A stretch of DNA of 64,000 nt from Pardosa pseudoannulata (taxonomy: Eukaryota; Arthropoda; Arachnida; Araneae; Lycosidae): NCBI GenBank assembly GCA_032207245.1, contig CM063503.1, positions 103,134,584-103,198,583 on the forward strand. The letters are read 5' to 3'. The position numbers and the translations under genes are program-made. Under the pieces are notes generated by a model, which did not search any database, was not told the DNA's origin, and saw only the letters and a list, made by a program, of their open reading frames with translations. Numbering within the stretch: the stretch's first letter is position 1; each line of letters starts with the position of its first letter. Positions 1 to 10,900 of this stretch are shown piece by piece.

Positions 1-692
1 ATCCTGAATATATTGTTTAATTTCTAGAGAAATGCACCGTTGAATTTCATTACATATCAATAAATTTTTCAGTTTATCAAAGTCATCGATTTTGTGGTTC
101 TCCCACCATTTTCTAGAAAATTCTTTAAACTGAATACTAATTCTTTCCACAAGGAGCAGTTTGTCCGTTGATGTTTCGTTAATTTAGTTCGTTGATCCTA
201 GGGTTTCAAACGAAACCTATACAGTAATATGGATTTTATGTGGTAATAATCACTGAATGTTACTTTGGGCTCCTTGACAAAAATTTCACATAAACTAAGT
301 AGTAACAAAGAAATTAAATAAGAAGCCCACTCATTTTCCTCCACTTCGGCTACTCTCGCCTGACGTTCGAGCATCGTTAACCCTTTAACTGTGGCATTTA
401 TGTCAGAAAAAAAGCTTCAAAATTGGAATTTTCTCCCCCTGCCAATTTGAAGCAATATATCAGTAAGAATATTACAAAATAGGGTTTTTTAAGGTAACAA
501 AATTTTAAATGAATGAAAAAAGTTTCTACATTTAACATTTTGGTTTAAAATAACATTTTGGTATTTTGTAAAATATTAGTGAGATTTTTTTGAAAATGAA
601 TTGAATTTCGTCTCTACAAAATAGAAGTTTTAATTTTCCCCCTGCCGGAAGTCAGTTCAGGTATTACAAATTTTGCTCATTTGCACAGGTAA
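1..692. other. No gene recognised
   Basis: AT-rich, presumably intron of the SLC23 gene. A lone TTAACCCTTTAACTG near 376 resembles the end of the 33.15-kb TTAA MITE, but no partner end was confirmed. Confidence 0.5.
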
Positions 693-875
693 GGTTTGGT
701 TTGGTTTAGAGCTTTACGATCTACTTTTTTGCAACATGAGGGCTAATGAGACTGAAACCTACTGTTTAAATCCGATTCTGAACGGCTACGAACATCCAAG
801 CCACTGTGGTATTCAAACGCATGATCTCCGGTACCGAAATTCAACGCCGTAACCATTAAGTCATTGTTCGGCACA
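693..875 (-). repeat. tRNA-derived SINE (family 1), copy 1
   Basis: It shares with the other copies ACGATCTACTTTTTT, GGGCTAATGAGAC, CTACTGnTTAAA, CCGATTCnGAACGGCTACGAAC and a final CATTGTTCGGC. Read on the minus strand, the Pol III A-box-like TGACTTAATGG and a decayed B box (GCGTTTGAATACC) lie at the head. Confidence 0.7.
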
Positions 876-889
876 CTGGCATGGGGTTA

Positions 890-1090
890 AAAACAAAGAT
901 ATATCGAAATTAACGTCAAACTTGGGCATGAGTTTCTTAAGATCGACTTAACATTTTCCGTTAGTACGGATACTACGCTAACGTTCTCTACCGAATTTGC
1001 CATTCTTAACTTTTTTCGTTCGAAAGCTCGTTGCTTTTCTAACTCTACTGACTGTCCTTTGGTAAATCCAGGTAGAAGAGACATTTATGA
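890..1090 (-). other. Coding-looking 65-codon frame, unidentified
   Basis: An ATG-initiated minus-strand frame (start near 1084) encodes MSLLPGFTKGQSVELEKQRA followed by a Lys/Arg/Glu-rich helix-like stretch. Composition is less AT-rich than average. It abuts a SINE at its 3' side and lies 3' of the segment at 1571-1862 on the same strand, so both may belong to one gene or element. No family recognised. Confidence 0.22.
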
Positions 1091-1570
1091 CAAATTGAGA
1101 TAACTAAGCTATCTAGATCGATAAAATACCTCCAGGTTTAGATAAAAATAAATTGTGATAGCTAGAAAATTTCAGAAATTTGCAAAAACAAAATCGGAAA
1201 ATTGGTGCGCACTTACAAGCAATAAGAAAATATTGGACAATGTGAACGATAACGTCACAACCAGTCACGGAACGTTTTGATGTCACGTGATTTTCGCTTA
1301 ACTTTAAAATTAATTTTTTAAATGATGGACCCAGTTTTTTACATTTTTGAGAACATTTTTGAAATCTACGAGTCTGTAATTATTAGAAAAATACTAAGTT
1401 GTTCGAATCCCCCACATGTGCAAATTCCTCATTCTATAAAAATTCCAGTTATAAATTTAGTCGTTTGAACCATGTAAAACTTAACACACAACAGTTTTTT
1501 TTTTTCGAATAAAAAACACATTTTGTGAACTTAATTAATTACTAAAACTCAGTGCTTCAGATGTTGATAA

Positions 1571-1862
1571 AAAAAAGCTTACCTTTCCTGATGCTATGTT
1601 GATTAGTCGGCACAATTACTGCTAGCATCATAGGTACTCGTAATATTTTGTCACCCAGCTGTATCTCTGTTTGTGTCAAATACCAATCCGGCGTTTTGTA
1701 TGCCGATTTCTGATGCTGAGACGTTATACGAATCGTAAAGTTCGAAACGTTTAGATGGACCTGTCCCACATGTTTATCTCTTGGACTGGCCCTTCTAAAG
1801 TTCATTTCAAGTAGAGACCATGACACTACAAGAGTCGTAAAGTTTGGGTCCACTTGCACAAG
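1571..1862 (-). other. Coding-looking segment with a good splice donor, unidentified
   Basis: On the minus strand about 97 codons are open between a stop at 1866-1868 and a consensus donor (GGAAAG before gtaagc) near 1577. Base composition is markedly less AT-rich than its surroundings. The peptide reads VDPNFTTLVVSWSLLEMNF, then HVGQVHLNVSNFTIRITSQH, then YLTQTEIQLGDKILRVPMML. I recognise no family. It could be one exon of a minus-strand gene or part of an old mobile element. Confidence 0.3.
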
Positions 1863-2380
1863 TCTTCAAAATGTGACATGACTGCGATTAACAAGGCAAA
1901 ACTCATCCACCCGGAAACGAATTCAATCCCTGGTAACCCAAGCGAAGGAGTACAACCGTTTCAGAGACCACCCCAAAGGATGGCTGTATAGCCAAAGAAC
2001 AGTCAGAGAAGAAGATATATCCTAGCTGCAGAGGGCCTAGCTCGAGAGAGAGCCTTTGGCCATAGGCCTTTTAAATCACTATATTTCTCCGTATAAAATA
2101 CTAAGTCAATATCTCATTCTAGTCTTGCTGTATTGTGTGAGAGAGGCATTAAATGTATGATGTTTACGCTACCGTTTATTTTTTTTTTCCCATCTGACTT
2201 CGGTACCCTACTACGTAACAACATATTCAAAATAGTTTAGACAGATCTAAAAGGTAAGATATTTATAGTTCCTTGTAATATAAATATTTATCTGCTATCA
2301 GTTTAAAATACAAAATCAAAATGTGTATTTATTTATATGAATTAGATTATTTGACATTAATTGCTGTTTCATTCTTAAAG

Positions 2381-2654
2381 GTTGGAAGCAGAAGAGTTAT
2401 TCAGTTTGCAGGTATCATCATTACATTGTTTGGTATGATCGGAAAATTTGGAGCAATTTTCATAATAATTCCTTCTCCTATCTTGGGAGGCATTTTTTGT
2501 ATTATTTTTGCCTTCATCACTGGAGTAGGTTTCTCAACTTTGCAATATGTTAATCTCAATTCATCAAGAAACCTTTTTGTAATAGGCTTTGCTCTGTTCA
2601 TGGGATTATGTGTCCCATCTTATTTGGAGGAACATCCAGAATCAATACATACAG
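2381..2654 (+). CDS. SLC23 transporter exon (antepenultimate coding exon)
   Basis: The acceptor is ttcttaaag before GTTGGAAGC and the donor is ACAG before gtgaat, leaving phase 1. The exon encodes 91 codons from VGSRRV to IHT. It includes two hydrophobic segments (about residues 8-50 and 63-80 of the exon) that fit late transmembrane helices, plus the conserved NSSRN loop between them. The open frame upstream of 2381 is intron sequence. Confidence 0.93.
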
Positions 2655-5600
2655 GTGAATATTTTGCTCAAAGGCATTTTTGTTCTTTCTCTACTTTTAT
2701 GTTCTTTCATCTGTTTGCATTAACTGTATCTTAAAGCACAGAGTAATGCTTCAGATTTCCTTTAAACTATATTATCTCTTGTTACAAATGATTTAGAATC
2801 TGCTAATTTGAGTCACTAGTTGATTTACTTATATTCTAAATAATTGCTTTTCTTTAATTATTTACTTCAGAATGTTATTGTTTTACTGATTAAAGTTATA
2901 TTTTCTATTACAAAATATAAATTCAGAAAAGCTTTATTTTAAGACAGTAATAACAGAATATATATCCAGAAAAGCTTTATTTTAAGACTATGATAACCTT
3001 TTTTACTCCGTTGGGTGATTTTGTTAGCTGGACCTGGTCAAATTCAACAAATTCTGTTTAAAATTCATATCTTGTGATAATATTCTAATTAGAATTGAAT
3101 AAGAAATCATATTAGAAGGTAGTATAAAATAATGTCTTCGTATACTTGGGTAATTTAATTAGTCAGTAATTTACAGGAGCAACTTCAGTAGTATAAGTAA
3201 AATATAAAAAAAAAGTTTACTAACCAAAAACTATCTAATATCTTACTACTAGTTAGATTTTATAATTTTTAACTTTTAAACTTGAACCAAACCAAAAAAT
3301 AATAAAATCTTCAATATCTACTACACTAAATATTAAAAATTATTTCTCTATATGAGATAAGAGAGGTTCAGAAAATAAAATTGTATTTACCTAAAATTTT
3401 ATTTTAGAACTTATATAAAATTATGACACATATCTTTCATAACTTCTTTTATAAGAAATGAGAGGAAAGTAAATTTAAAATTTATATTATTATGTTCATT
3501 ATTGTACTGTTATATCTTTGAAATATACCCATTAGTATTTTATCTTTAGACAATCACATTTTACAGCCACAAATCAAGGCCTACTTGATTTGAATTCTGA
3601 TTTATACTTAATTGAGAAAAAAAAATTATTTTTATCTTTATGCTTGTAAAGATAGTTCTATTCAATATAATTTGATATATTTGTATCAATAGTAAACACT
3701 AATAAAGAAGATTATTCATACAAATTGCTTCTCTTTACATCTGTATATATGACACTGGTAAAATTGAAAAGAAATGACATCCCATGAGATATGATAGCGC
3801 TATGTGAAAAGTGTAGTAGCATGTATATAATGTTTGGCTACAAATAAAATCATGGTTGACTAAATAAACATCTCCAGCAGATAGTGATAGGTCTGGATGT
3901 TTTATCCGTTATTGGAAGGTGCTTTTTTCAAGGGGAATTTTTAAAACATTTGTCATATCAAAGCCCTCATCATCTCCATTACTTATCAAAAACTTTTGAA
4001 ATTGTTCAGTATACCTTAATACTTCTGAAAAGTCTATAGTTTGTACATCGTGTTATTCCTTAAGCAATTTCATCCACCTTGGAAAATTTTAATTTTCGGT
4101 ACTTCAGTACAAGAGAAATTTGAAACATTCAAGCCCCTTTCCTTTATGCACAAATCACTGTCAGTTTTGACATATTCTTCAGCATCAACATTAAAATCTT
4201 GGCTTGTCAAAAGATTCAAGATAAGTTTTATTCTTCATTGATTTTATTTCAGTTTCAGTGCAAGTTACTGCTACTACATTGCTCAAACTTACAAATTCAT
4301 TTTAAAACAATTTAAATCAGCCTCAGGACCATTTTGACTGAACACAGAAAAAGCCAGGAAAGATAAATTTCATTGGAAGGATTTCACTAAAGAGATGCAA
4401 AAATTCTTTGTGAATATGTTCATGCCTCTGAGTAAAGAAGATGTATTCTGATAACAAAACATGCATTATTTAGCCACAAATGTTGAATTATTTTGAAAAT
4501 TACTGTTGGAATGGCTCCGTTATTCATAGTGGATAATATAAGCAACCCTATACTAAAGGACTAGGATTGCACATAAATGTATGCTGATTAAAGATGTCAG
4601 TTTTATGGGAGTGTACCTTAAGGCAGGTACCACTATATTTATCTCTAATAAACCATAAAAATATTAAACACGAAGAAAAAAGCTAAGAGTTAAAAAGAAC
4701 ACTTTCCTGTAATATTTGATTTTGAATGGGTAAATCAGTTTTATTCCATATAATTCCATTATTTCTATGTTAAATGTACTAGGCCCTATAGTCATGACAG
4801 TGCCATGATTTTTTTCAGCGTGATTCAAAACTTCAAAATGCTGCTCCCTTGCTGTACCACCTCATGCGACTGCCTCTCTGCATCTTGTTTATATATCAAT
4901 AATCTTCTAAAAAATATATTACTATGGGTAAAAATTAAATTATTTTTCTTTTCAGGAAGTGACTTAGTTAACCAAATTTTAGAAACTTTGCTGAAAAGTA
5001 GCATGTTTGTTGGAGGAATATGTGGATGTCTTCTTGACAATACTGTACCAGGTAAAATGTTCTTTACAAGTAAATACACATAACTGATAGTATGAAATAA
5101 AATACAAATACAATTATAAAAATTTTATAATAAATAAATTTTAGCTAAACCCTTAACAGATGCTGTTAATAATAAATTCAAAATCATATATTATTAAGGA
5201 AATTGTGAACAAAAATCCTTACTGTATAAAATCGTATTTGGTGTAGAACAGATAATATTGTTCCATAAATTTTCATTGTTAAAGTCTTGTAAGTAAATAC
5301 TTAAATCAGGCCCTTTTCAACAATTTTATGATCAATATGGAACAAGGATATGACAACATCTCTAAATCAGTATCTCTAATATTTAAAATATGAGATACAA
5401 AGCAATGGAAATTAATAGTATTACATCTATTGGTTATAAGGTAAAATTTGCAGACACTTTCCCCTGTGGATTTTTATATGACAAACTTTCCTTATGTAGA
5501 CATAATAAATGATATATTAAAAATTACAATATTAAACATATGTATAAATATATATATTATGTATTTATATTATTTAGCATTATTTATATACATATTATTA

Positions 5601-7128
5601 TTATTTATTATAGGTTGTATAATGTATTTATTTAAAATTAAAATATTAAATAAATACATAATAAATGACCAAATAAATACATATAGCAATCTCAAATGAG
5701 GCAATTCCATATGGCCTGTCGTTAATTTTTATCTTTGAACCATCTCTCTTGAATGTCCAGTAGTAGTCTCCTAAAATTGCTTGGCTCCATTTCCCCTTTT
5801 TTAATGACTGTAATCCTGATGTAATTTCTCACCATGCTTATCATAGACAACTCTATAGTTCTCAGGGAAGAAGTCAAGAGGAAGCCTAGAGAAAGGGAAT
5901 GTTCAAAGATATATGAACTTCAAACTTATGGTTGTAGCACAAAAGCATCTCATCTTAGATCTTTGTAATCATACACACTATCATTTCCCAAAACTCGTGA
6001 AGATCTCAATCTTTCACTCAGTCATGGTGAGTGAATTGTTCTTTAGCTGTCTCAATCAAGACACTCAGTACATGCAGAGTGATTTCATGAGACTTGTGAT
6101 CATTTTCTACAAAAGAATAAAAAAAAAAATTAAAGAACTTTTTCAAGCATCGTTTGTTTCTCTATAACAATCAGAATGCTATTCTTTTGATGGTTCCAGA
6201 ATAGGCAGATATTCTTCATGTTAAATAGATATAATGGCTTGGGGCATGTTAAGAAAGTTTGTACTTTCCTACTTTTTGTAGATGATATAAAACAGAAATG
6301 GAAATTTGTGTATTCTCTTAAAATTAAGAGAACTTTAAAGTCAGTGAATGACATTTACCACTAATGTAATCTCGCAAGTTGTTAGCACAACTATTTCAAA
6401 CAATAGTGTTGCTGAACAACACATAGTAAAAGTTGTTAAATCAGTTCAAATAAACTGGAGGCATATTAAAATGAGCTAATGGTGATCACCAAGCTATAAA
6501 TAATCAACAACATATATTGAGAAGGGAAAGTCAAAACTTTCAGTTAAAATGCCGAAACAAACATTTGTAAATACTGATTGAGTCTAGATTTTATATATAG
6601 GTAATATTACTCATACTGTTGCCAACCTGAAACAAACAAATATCTTCAATTACCACCTAAAAAGGAGAAGATTTCCCACAATGTTGCCAACCAAATAAGA
6701 GGGGAAAATGTCTCCATTCGGGGCCATGTGAGATAAAAGACTATTGCGTGGCTCCGCCCCATTCCTATATTTATTACTCTACTACTTTTCCCAATCAATA
6801 CTCAAATAAATAAAAACTAGCACTAATTAACAAATTTATCTGTTATTTTTACTTTTGCTTTTTTATTATATAGTTCTATATGAAAAATAATAATAACATT
6901 TCTTCAGTTTTGTTTATGTGAGTAATTTTCTAAAATTTCACTGATGCTTATTTTTTCCTGTTTTTAGCCTCAGATGAGGAGCGTGGAATTGAGAAGTGGC
7001 AATCGGAAATGATGGTAGAGGAAACTACTACATCAAAGGCTGAATCACAATGTGATAATATATTAGTGGGAATTAATAGAGAGTTGCCTTTCTTCAAATA
7101 TATCCCAATATGCCCAACATATAAGTAA
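2381..7128 (+). CDS. SLC23-family nucleobase/ascorbate transporter, 3' part of gene (three coding exons)
   Basis: Three exons (2381-2654, 4956-5051, 6968-7128) join in frame and encode about 175 C-terminal residues of an SLC23-type (NAT/NCS2) membrane transporter. In animals this family carries sodium-coupled ascorbate or nucleobases across the plasma membrane. The order of conserved blocks supports the call: VGSRRVIQ, then a hydrophobic stretch ending PSPILGG, then LNSSRNLFVIGF, then MFVGG and LDNTVPG, then EERGIEKW and a final FFKYIPICP. All splice phases agree (1 and 1). The upstream exons, including the family signature helix, are not in the window, so substrate cannot be judged; SLC23A1/A2-like is as far as I go. 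The protein stops three residues after ICP, so its cytoplasmic tail is shorter than that of vertebrate members. No stop or frameshift is seen, so the gene looks functional. Confidence 0.93.
2655..4955 (+). other. SLC23 intron
   Basis: It contains a short tandem duplication near 2920-2990 (CAGAAAAGCTTTATTTTAAGAC twice). A less AT-rich stretch at about 3780-4620 looks like old repeat, but I could not classify it. Confidence 0.7.
4956..5051 (+). CDS. SLC23 transporter exon (penultimate coding exon)
   Basis: The acceptor is tttcttttcag and the donor is CCAG before gtaaaa. It enters in phase 1 and leaves in phase 1. It encodes GSDLVNQIL, then KSSMFVGGICG, then LLDNTVPG. The MFVGG and LDNTVPG pieces are typical of SLC23 proteins. 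Confidence 0.93.
5700..6120 (-). pseudogene. Relic of a repeated arthropod protein family (HSHLDFFP..VSDEHGE type)
   Basis: Read on the minus strand with stops and frame changes, the segment gives DEMLLCYNHKFEVHI, then LDFFPENYRVVYDKHGEKLH, then WSQAILGDYYWTFKRDGSK. This order matches a protein family present in many copies in arthropod genomes, whose conserved core is close to LDFFPxNxGxVSDEHGERFHQ followed by W..xMLxDYCW. That family has no established function and is probably transposon-borne. This copy is dead and lies inside the last SLC23 intron. Confidence 0.55.
6968..7128 (+). CDS. SLC23 transporter terminal coding exon
   Basis: The acceptor is ttcctgtttttag. The frame continues from phase 1 as ASDEERGIEKW and runs to FFKYIPICPTYK with a TAA stop at 7126-7128. 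EERG and the final KYIPICP are family landmarks. The middle part (about residues 14-38) is not conserved from memory. Confidence 0.92.
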
Positions 7129-7248
7129 AATTCCAGTGCTATTTTGGATTTGACAGACAAAAACAAGAAGAAATATAACATTAAACCTAAGCTGTGATTG
7201 ATATGCAATTGCTCTCCTTGAGTTTGCTGTCATTATCTAACTTTTAGA

Positions 7249-7254
7249 AATAAA
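7249..7254 (+). terminator. Likely poly(A) signal of the SLC23 gene
   Basis: AATAAA lies 120 bases after the SLC23 stop. It is followed within about 10-30 bases by a T-rich downstream element (ctcctttttgttttccaatt). This gives a short 3' UTR. Assignment is by position and composition only. Confidence 0.6.
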
Positions 7255-7269
7255 ATACTCCTTTTTGTT

Positions 7270-9387
7270 TTCCAATTTTTTTTTTACTTTAAAAATGTTT
7301 CTTCTCAATGAAAAGAGAAAATGGACAATTAGGTTGAAAGCTTAAAGTTAACAGTATTGCCATTCATACTAAATAAACCGGGAGTAACTACTTAACTCTT
7401 TCACTTATATGAGCCTCCTAATTAAGGTAATAAAAATAGCTTAAAATATTTTTCAATAAATTTTATCTTCAGTAACATGTGTTTTAAATATGGTTTAGTT
7501 TTTGATAAGTCTTTAGCAGAAGATGGAAAAGTTGATATCTCAGATTTGTTAAAGAAACATAACATCTTGTTGTATACAATCGTTTCCTTCTAAAAATATT
7601 TTTTTGAAATACCATTTACACAATGTAAAATTTTAATATAAGTATAAAATTTTCAAACTAAATGTAGTACCTATTTTGTATAATTTTTCTAGTAGTCTTA
7701 ATTATTTTTGTTTACATGCATTTCCATCCCTCCACTATCCATTCAAGCTTCTTATGAGGCTACATGAATTTTACTTAGTAGGATCTTACTTAAAATAATG
7801 TAAGATCTTAAAGTAATGTAAGACCATTACTTTTATTTTCAACGTAATTCAGAAAATGATTTTTTTTTAAATTCCTATATAATAAGGCAGTGAGAGTGTC
7901 AAAGTGATTTCTAAATGGCAAAGAACATGTATGAAGAAGGCAAAACCCTGAGATTGCAAACATTAATACAAATGATTATTCTTATTCCTTATTAGATTTC
8001 AGGTTATCCAGGACATAAAAATAAAATGTTCCTCCCCCATAAATATAAAAAAAATACAGCGTAGATAATCATTTTAGCAGAAATTCTGTTAATATTATGA
8101 GAAATACCAATTGTAAACTAAGAAGTAAAGGAAAATCTTCAGCATGGAATTGAACACATGCTTGGAAGGTTTGCAGTTTAGAGGTGAACCATTGACGTAC
8201 TTCATAGAACAATTAATTGTTCAAAGTAATACAATAACAACAGCTCGAATTGTGACATGGAGCCCATATATTTTGATGTTTTTAAAGTAAAGATATAGTT
8301 TATCAAGATACAAACCAAGAAACATGTGTTGAAATTTTTTTACGATTGGTTCAGTAATTTTTTGGTTATACTGAACAAATAATGTGTGTATATATATATT
8401 ACACTGCAGAATCAGCATCGATCTCTGATGGCATAAATTGTCTCCCAAAGTTTTGGTGGTCATCCCAAATTATCTGAAAGTTAAAGAAAGTAGCCAAATT
8501 TAGATTGCTGGGGCTAAGCTTAGCAAAAATAATGCAGTCAATAATAGTCTTTTAACACATCCTTTTATTGATGCTAAAACTTTGAAAAAAGATAGACCAG
8601 CTCTGATGCATACATTTACCAGCTAAGTAGGTTGGCAGAAATCTGATAGAAACTTGACTCCTTTAAGCAAGATGAATGTGCATATTCTCTGCAAATTAGT
8701 AAATTCAGCATTCCTGGGGTTCATTAATGGGTCAATATACCTACAAAATAAATAAATAATAATAGAATAAAATAAAATAAGATTACTGCAAGTTAAGATT
8801 TTACCAATTTGAATGGAAGAGATTGTGTTCTTGAAGTGAGGTTCTTTACTTCATAACAAAATAGAATTTAAATTGAGTAAAATAAGTGATGCCTTTAAGT
8901 TAAAATTTTATTATAACACACACACACACACATGTATATATATTGTGGAACAAACAAAATGCCTCTCTGTTAAAAAATTTACTTATATATATTTTTAAAA
9001 TTTTTCATAATTTCAAAATAAAACATTGCAACGAAAAAAAATTCCTCACATAATGTTGCATTATATGCTTAAGAAAAATTATTAACAGTTTTTAGTTAAT
9101 TAACTTGCATAATAACAAATCAGAAAAAAATATGTACATTAGCAATTCTGTAAATCTCATACCTTTTTAGAAAATATTCAATAATAAAATAAAACTTTCT
9201 TTTTAAAAATAATATAATAAACATAACTTAGTATTCTGTTGTGTTTTAATGCCTCAAATAAAAACTAATTTTAAAAAATCATTCAGTAAAACTGGGCAAT
9301 TCCACTTATTTAATTACAGATTTAATATATTAACAGCGTAATATTATACAATGTTTTAATATAATTTTCAGAAATTTCATTGTGTCA
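7270..9387. other. Intergenic, no gene recognised
   Basis: AT-rich. A minus-strand open stretch near 8221-8463 with the preceding 8480-8640 region resembles degraded mobile-element sequence but matches nothing I can name. A short CA tract lies at 8918. Confidence 0.4.
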
Positions 9388-9774
9388 AACATTATATATT
9401 ATAAATTCTAGCAAAGTTGTAAGCTTCAAATTTCAATTCTTTATGAGATAAATTTACTATGTGATTGAGATCTGGAATATTTCCATGATAATGAAGCAAT
9501 CCCAAGATATTCTTAATAAGATTTAACCTGAATTGAAAATATTAATTATTATTTACAGATTTAGAGCTGCTTATGAGCATAGGTATGTAAATTTAACAAT
9601 GGAAATCAAAATAAACTTACAGATACTGTATCACAAAGCTTATTGACATCTTGAAATACCACTTGGGGAAAAGTTTGAAGAACTTCCAAAATTGTAGGAT
9701 ACGCAACACTCTTTAACTCTAGATTGCTTATTGGAGTCATTTTGGCTACTGACGACTCCCTTGTGAAATAGATA
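9388..9774 (-). other. Possible last two exons of an unidentified minus-strand gene
   Basis: On the minus strand a 50-codon open segment (about 9622-9770) encodes LELKSVAYPTILEVLQTFPQ then VVFQDVNKLCDTVS and ends at a consensus donor (TATCT before gtaagt). About 100 bases further a second open segment encodes NILGLLHYHGNIPDLNHIVN, then LSHKELKFEAYNFARIYNI and TAA near 9388. Direct use of the obvious acceptor (attcag) gives the wrong phase; an internal AG (ttattaag) restores it. The peptide looks helical and protein-like, but I do not recognise it. It may be a pseudogene. Confidence 0.3.
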
Positions 9775-9789
9775 TGTAAGTACATATAA

Positions 9790-9818
9790 TATATATATAT
9801 ATATACATCTATACACAG

Positions 9819-9851
<33 letters not shown>

Positions 9852-9855
9852 CATA
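9790..9855. repeat. (TA)n/(CA)n/(TA)n microsatellite
   Basis: TA repeats on both sides of a CA tract next to the exon-like segment at 9.6-9.77 kb. Confidence 0.9.
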
Positions 9856-10599
9856 CAGAGATTTTAGATATAAGTATGTTTAGTTAAGTATCAATATATA
9901 TGTGTAGGTGTATGTATATATACATATACAGGATAGCATTCTTTGCAGTATCAAGATTCTAGGCATTCTAATGTTAATAAAATCAGTGTACTTTATAAGT
10001 TAATTGATCCCCTTGAGCACAGTTTAAAATCTAATGTAGACACGACAACTTCTTTCTATGCCCATTAAATAAATTATATATATTATTTTCTATGATGCAT
10101 CAGATTTATCATTTGCATATTCTCTTCAAGGTCTTTCATTTTCAAGGTAGTGGTATTTAAGAAAAGCTCTGTCCGTGTACTCACATCTGTCAGTGACCCA
10201 CAGCGTTCCTTTCCCCTATATTAAAATTTTTAGTTATATAGGTATTTTGTTCTAAACTGATTTTGCAATTACAATAACACCTTAACTCTGAACCAAGAAG
10301 TAATAAACAGTAAAATTCCTACATTATTCTTTGAAAATATTTCTAGTCTTGTTTTCTAAAAATGAGCTTAAAAAGCATTATTCAACTATATATTAATGGT
10401 GCAACATATATGTGTTGCATTAAAGACCAATAGCATTAATACATGTTATGTTCAGATTTTTTTGTTATATACGGTACAAATTGCACTCAAAATTGGAAGT
10501 CCGCAACTAGATCTTAGACTATTCCTAAATAAAAAATTTCAACATTCTGCATCTGTTTTCCAGCTATTCTTACAGTATTAACTATATTGAAATTTTTCC

Positions 10600-10900
10600 T
10601 TACTTAGAATTTTTGATAACAATTTAAAGAGGAGATACACAACTAGATGTTATAACATTCCTAAATAGAAAATGCAATCCTCCTACAGTAAATTGTTTTT
10701 GAGTTATGTGAGATACATAGGTACAGGCATGAAGATGTCGCAACAAAAGTAGTCCAAGCAAATATGTAAAGGTTCAAAATTAAAGTTTCCTTGAATGTAT
10801 GTACAGATGTAGCACAGGAACTTCTCAAAATTCTTTCAGGCATGTTGAAAATAAGTATTTCTTTTGAAATCTAAACACTAAAACATTTTGCAAATACAAT
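10600..10900. repeat. Diverged interspersed repeat, copy 1
   Basis: It shares with 29810-30110, in the same order, GAGTTATGTGAGATA, CAAAATTAAAGTTTCCTTG, and CTTnTCAAAATTCnTTnAGGCATG. Class unknown; open frames within it look fortuitous. Confidence 0.5.

Noticed and set aside
2401..2601. Minus-strand open frame opposite the SLC23 exon
   Set aside because: It is the shadow of the conserved + strand exon.
3780..4620. A piggyBac-type transposase relic in the SLC23 intron
   Set aside because: Only short, weak peptide similarity (such as MPLSKEDVF). No ordered motifs or TTAA ends could be confirmed.
8221..8640. A mariner-type transposase relic on the minus strand
   Set aside because: The translation shows no catalytic motif, and similarity was only impressionistic.
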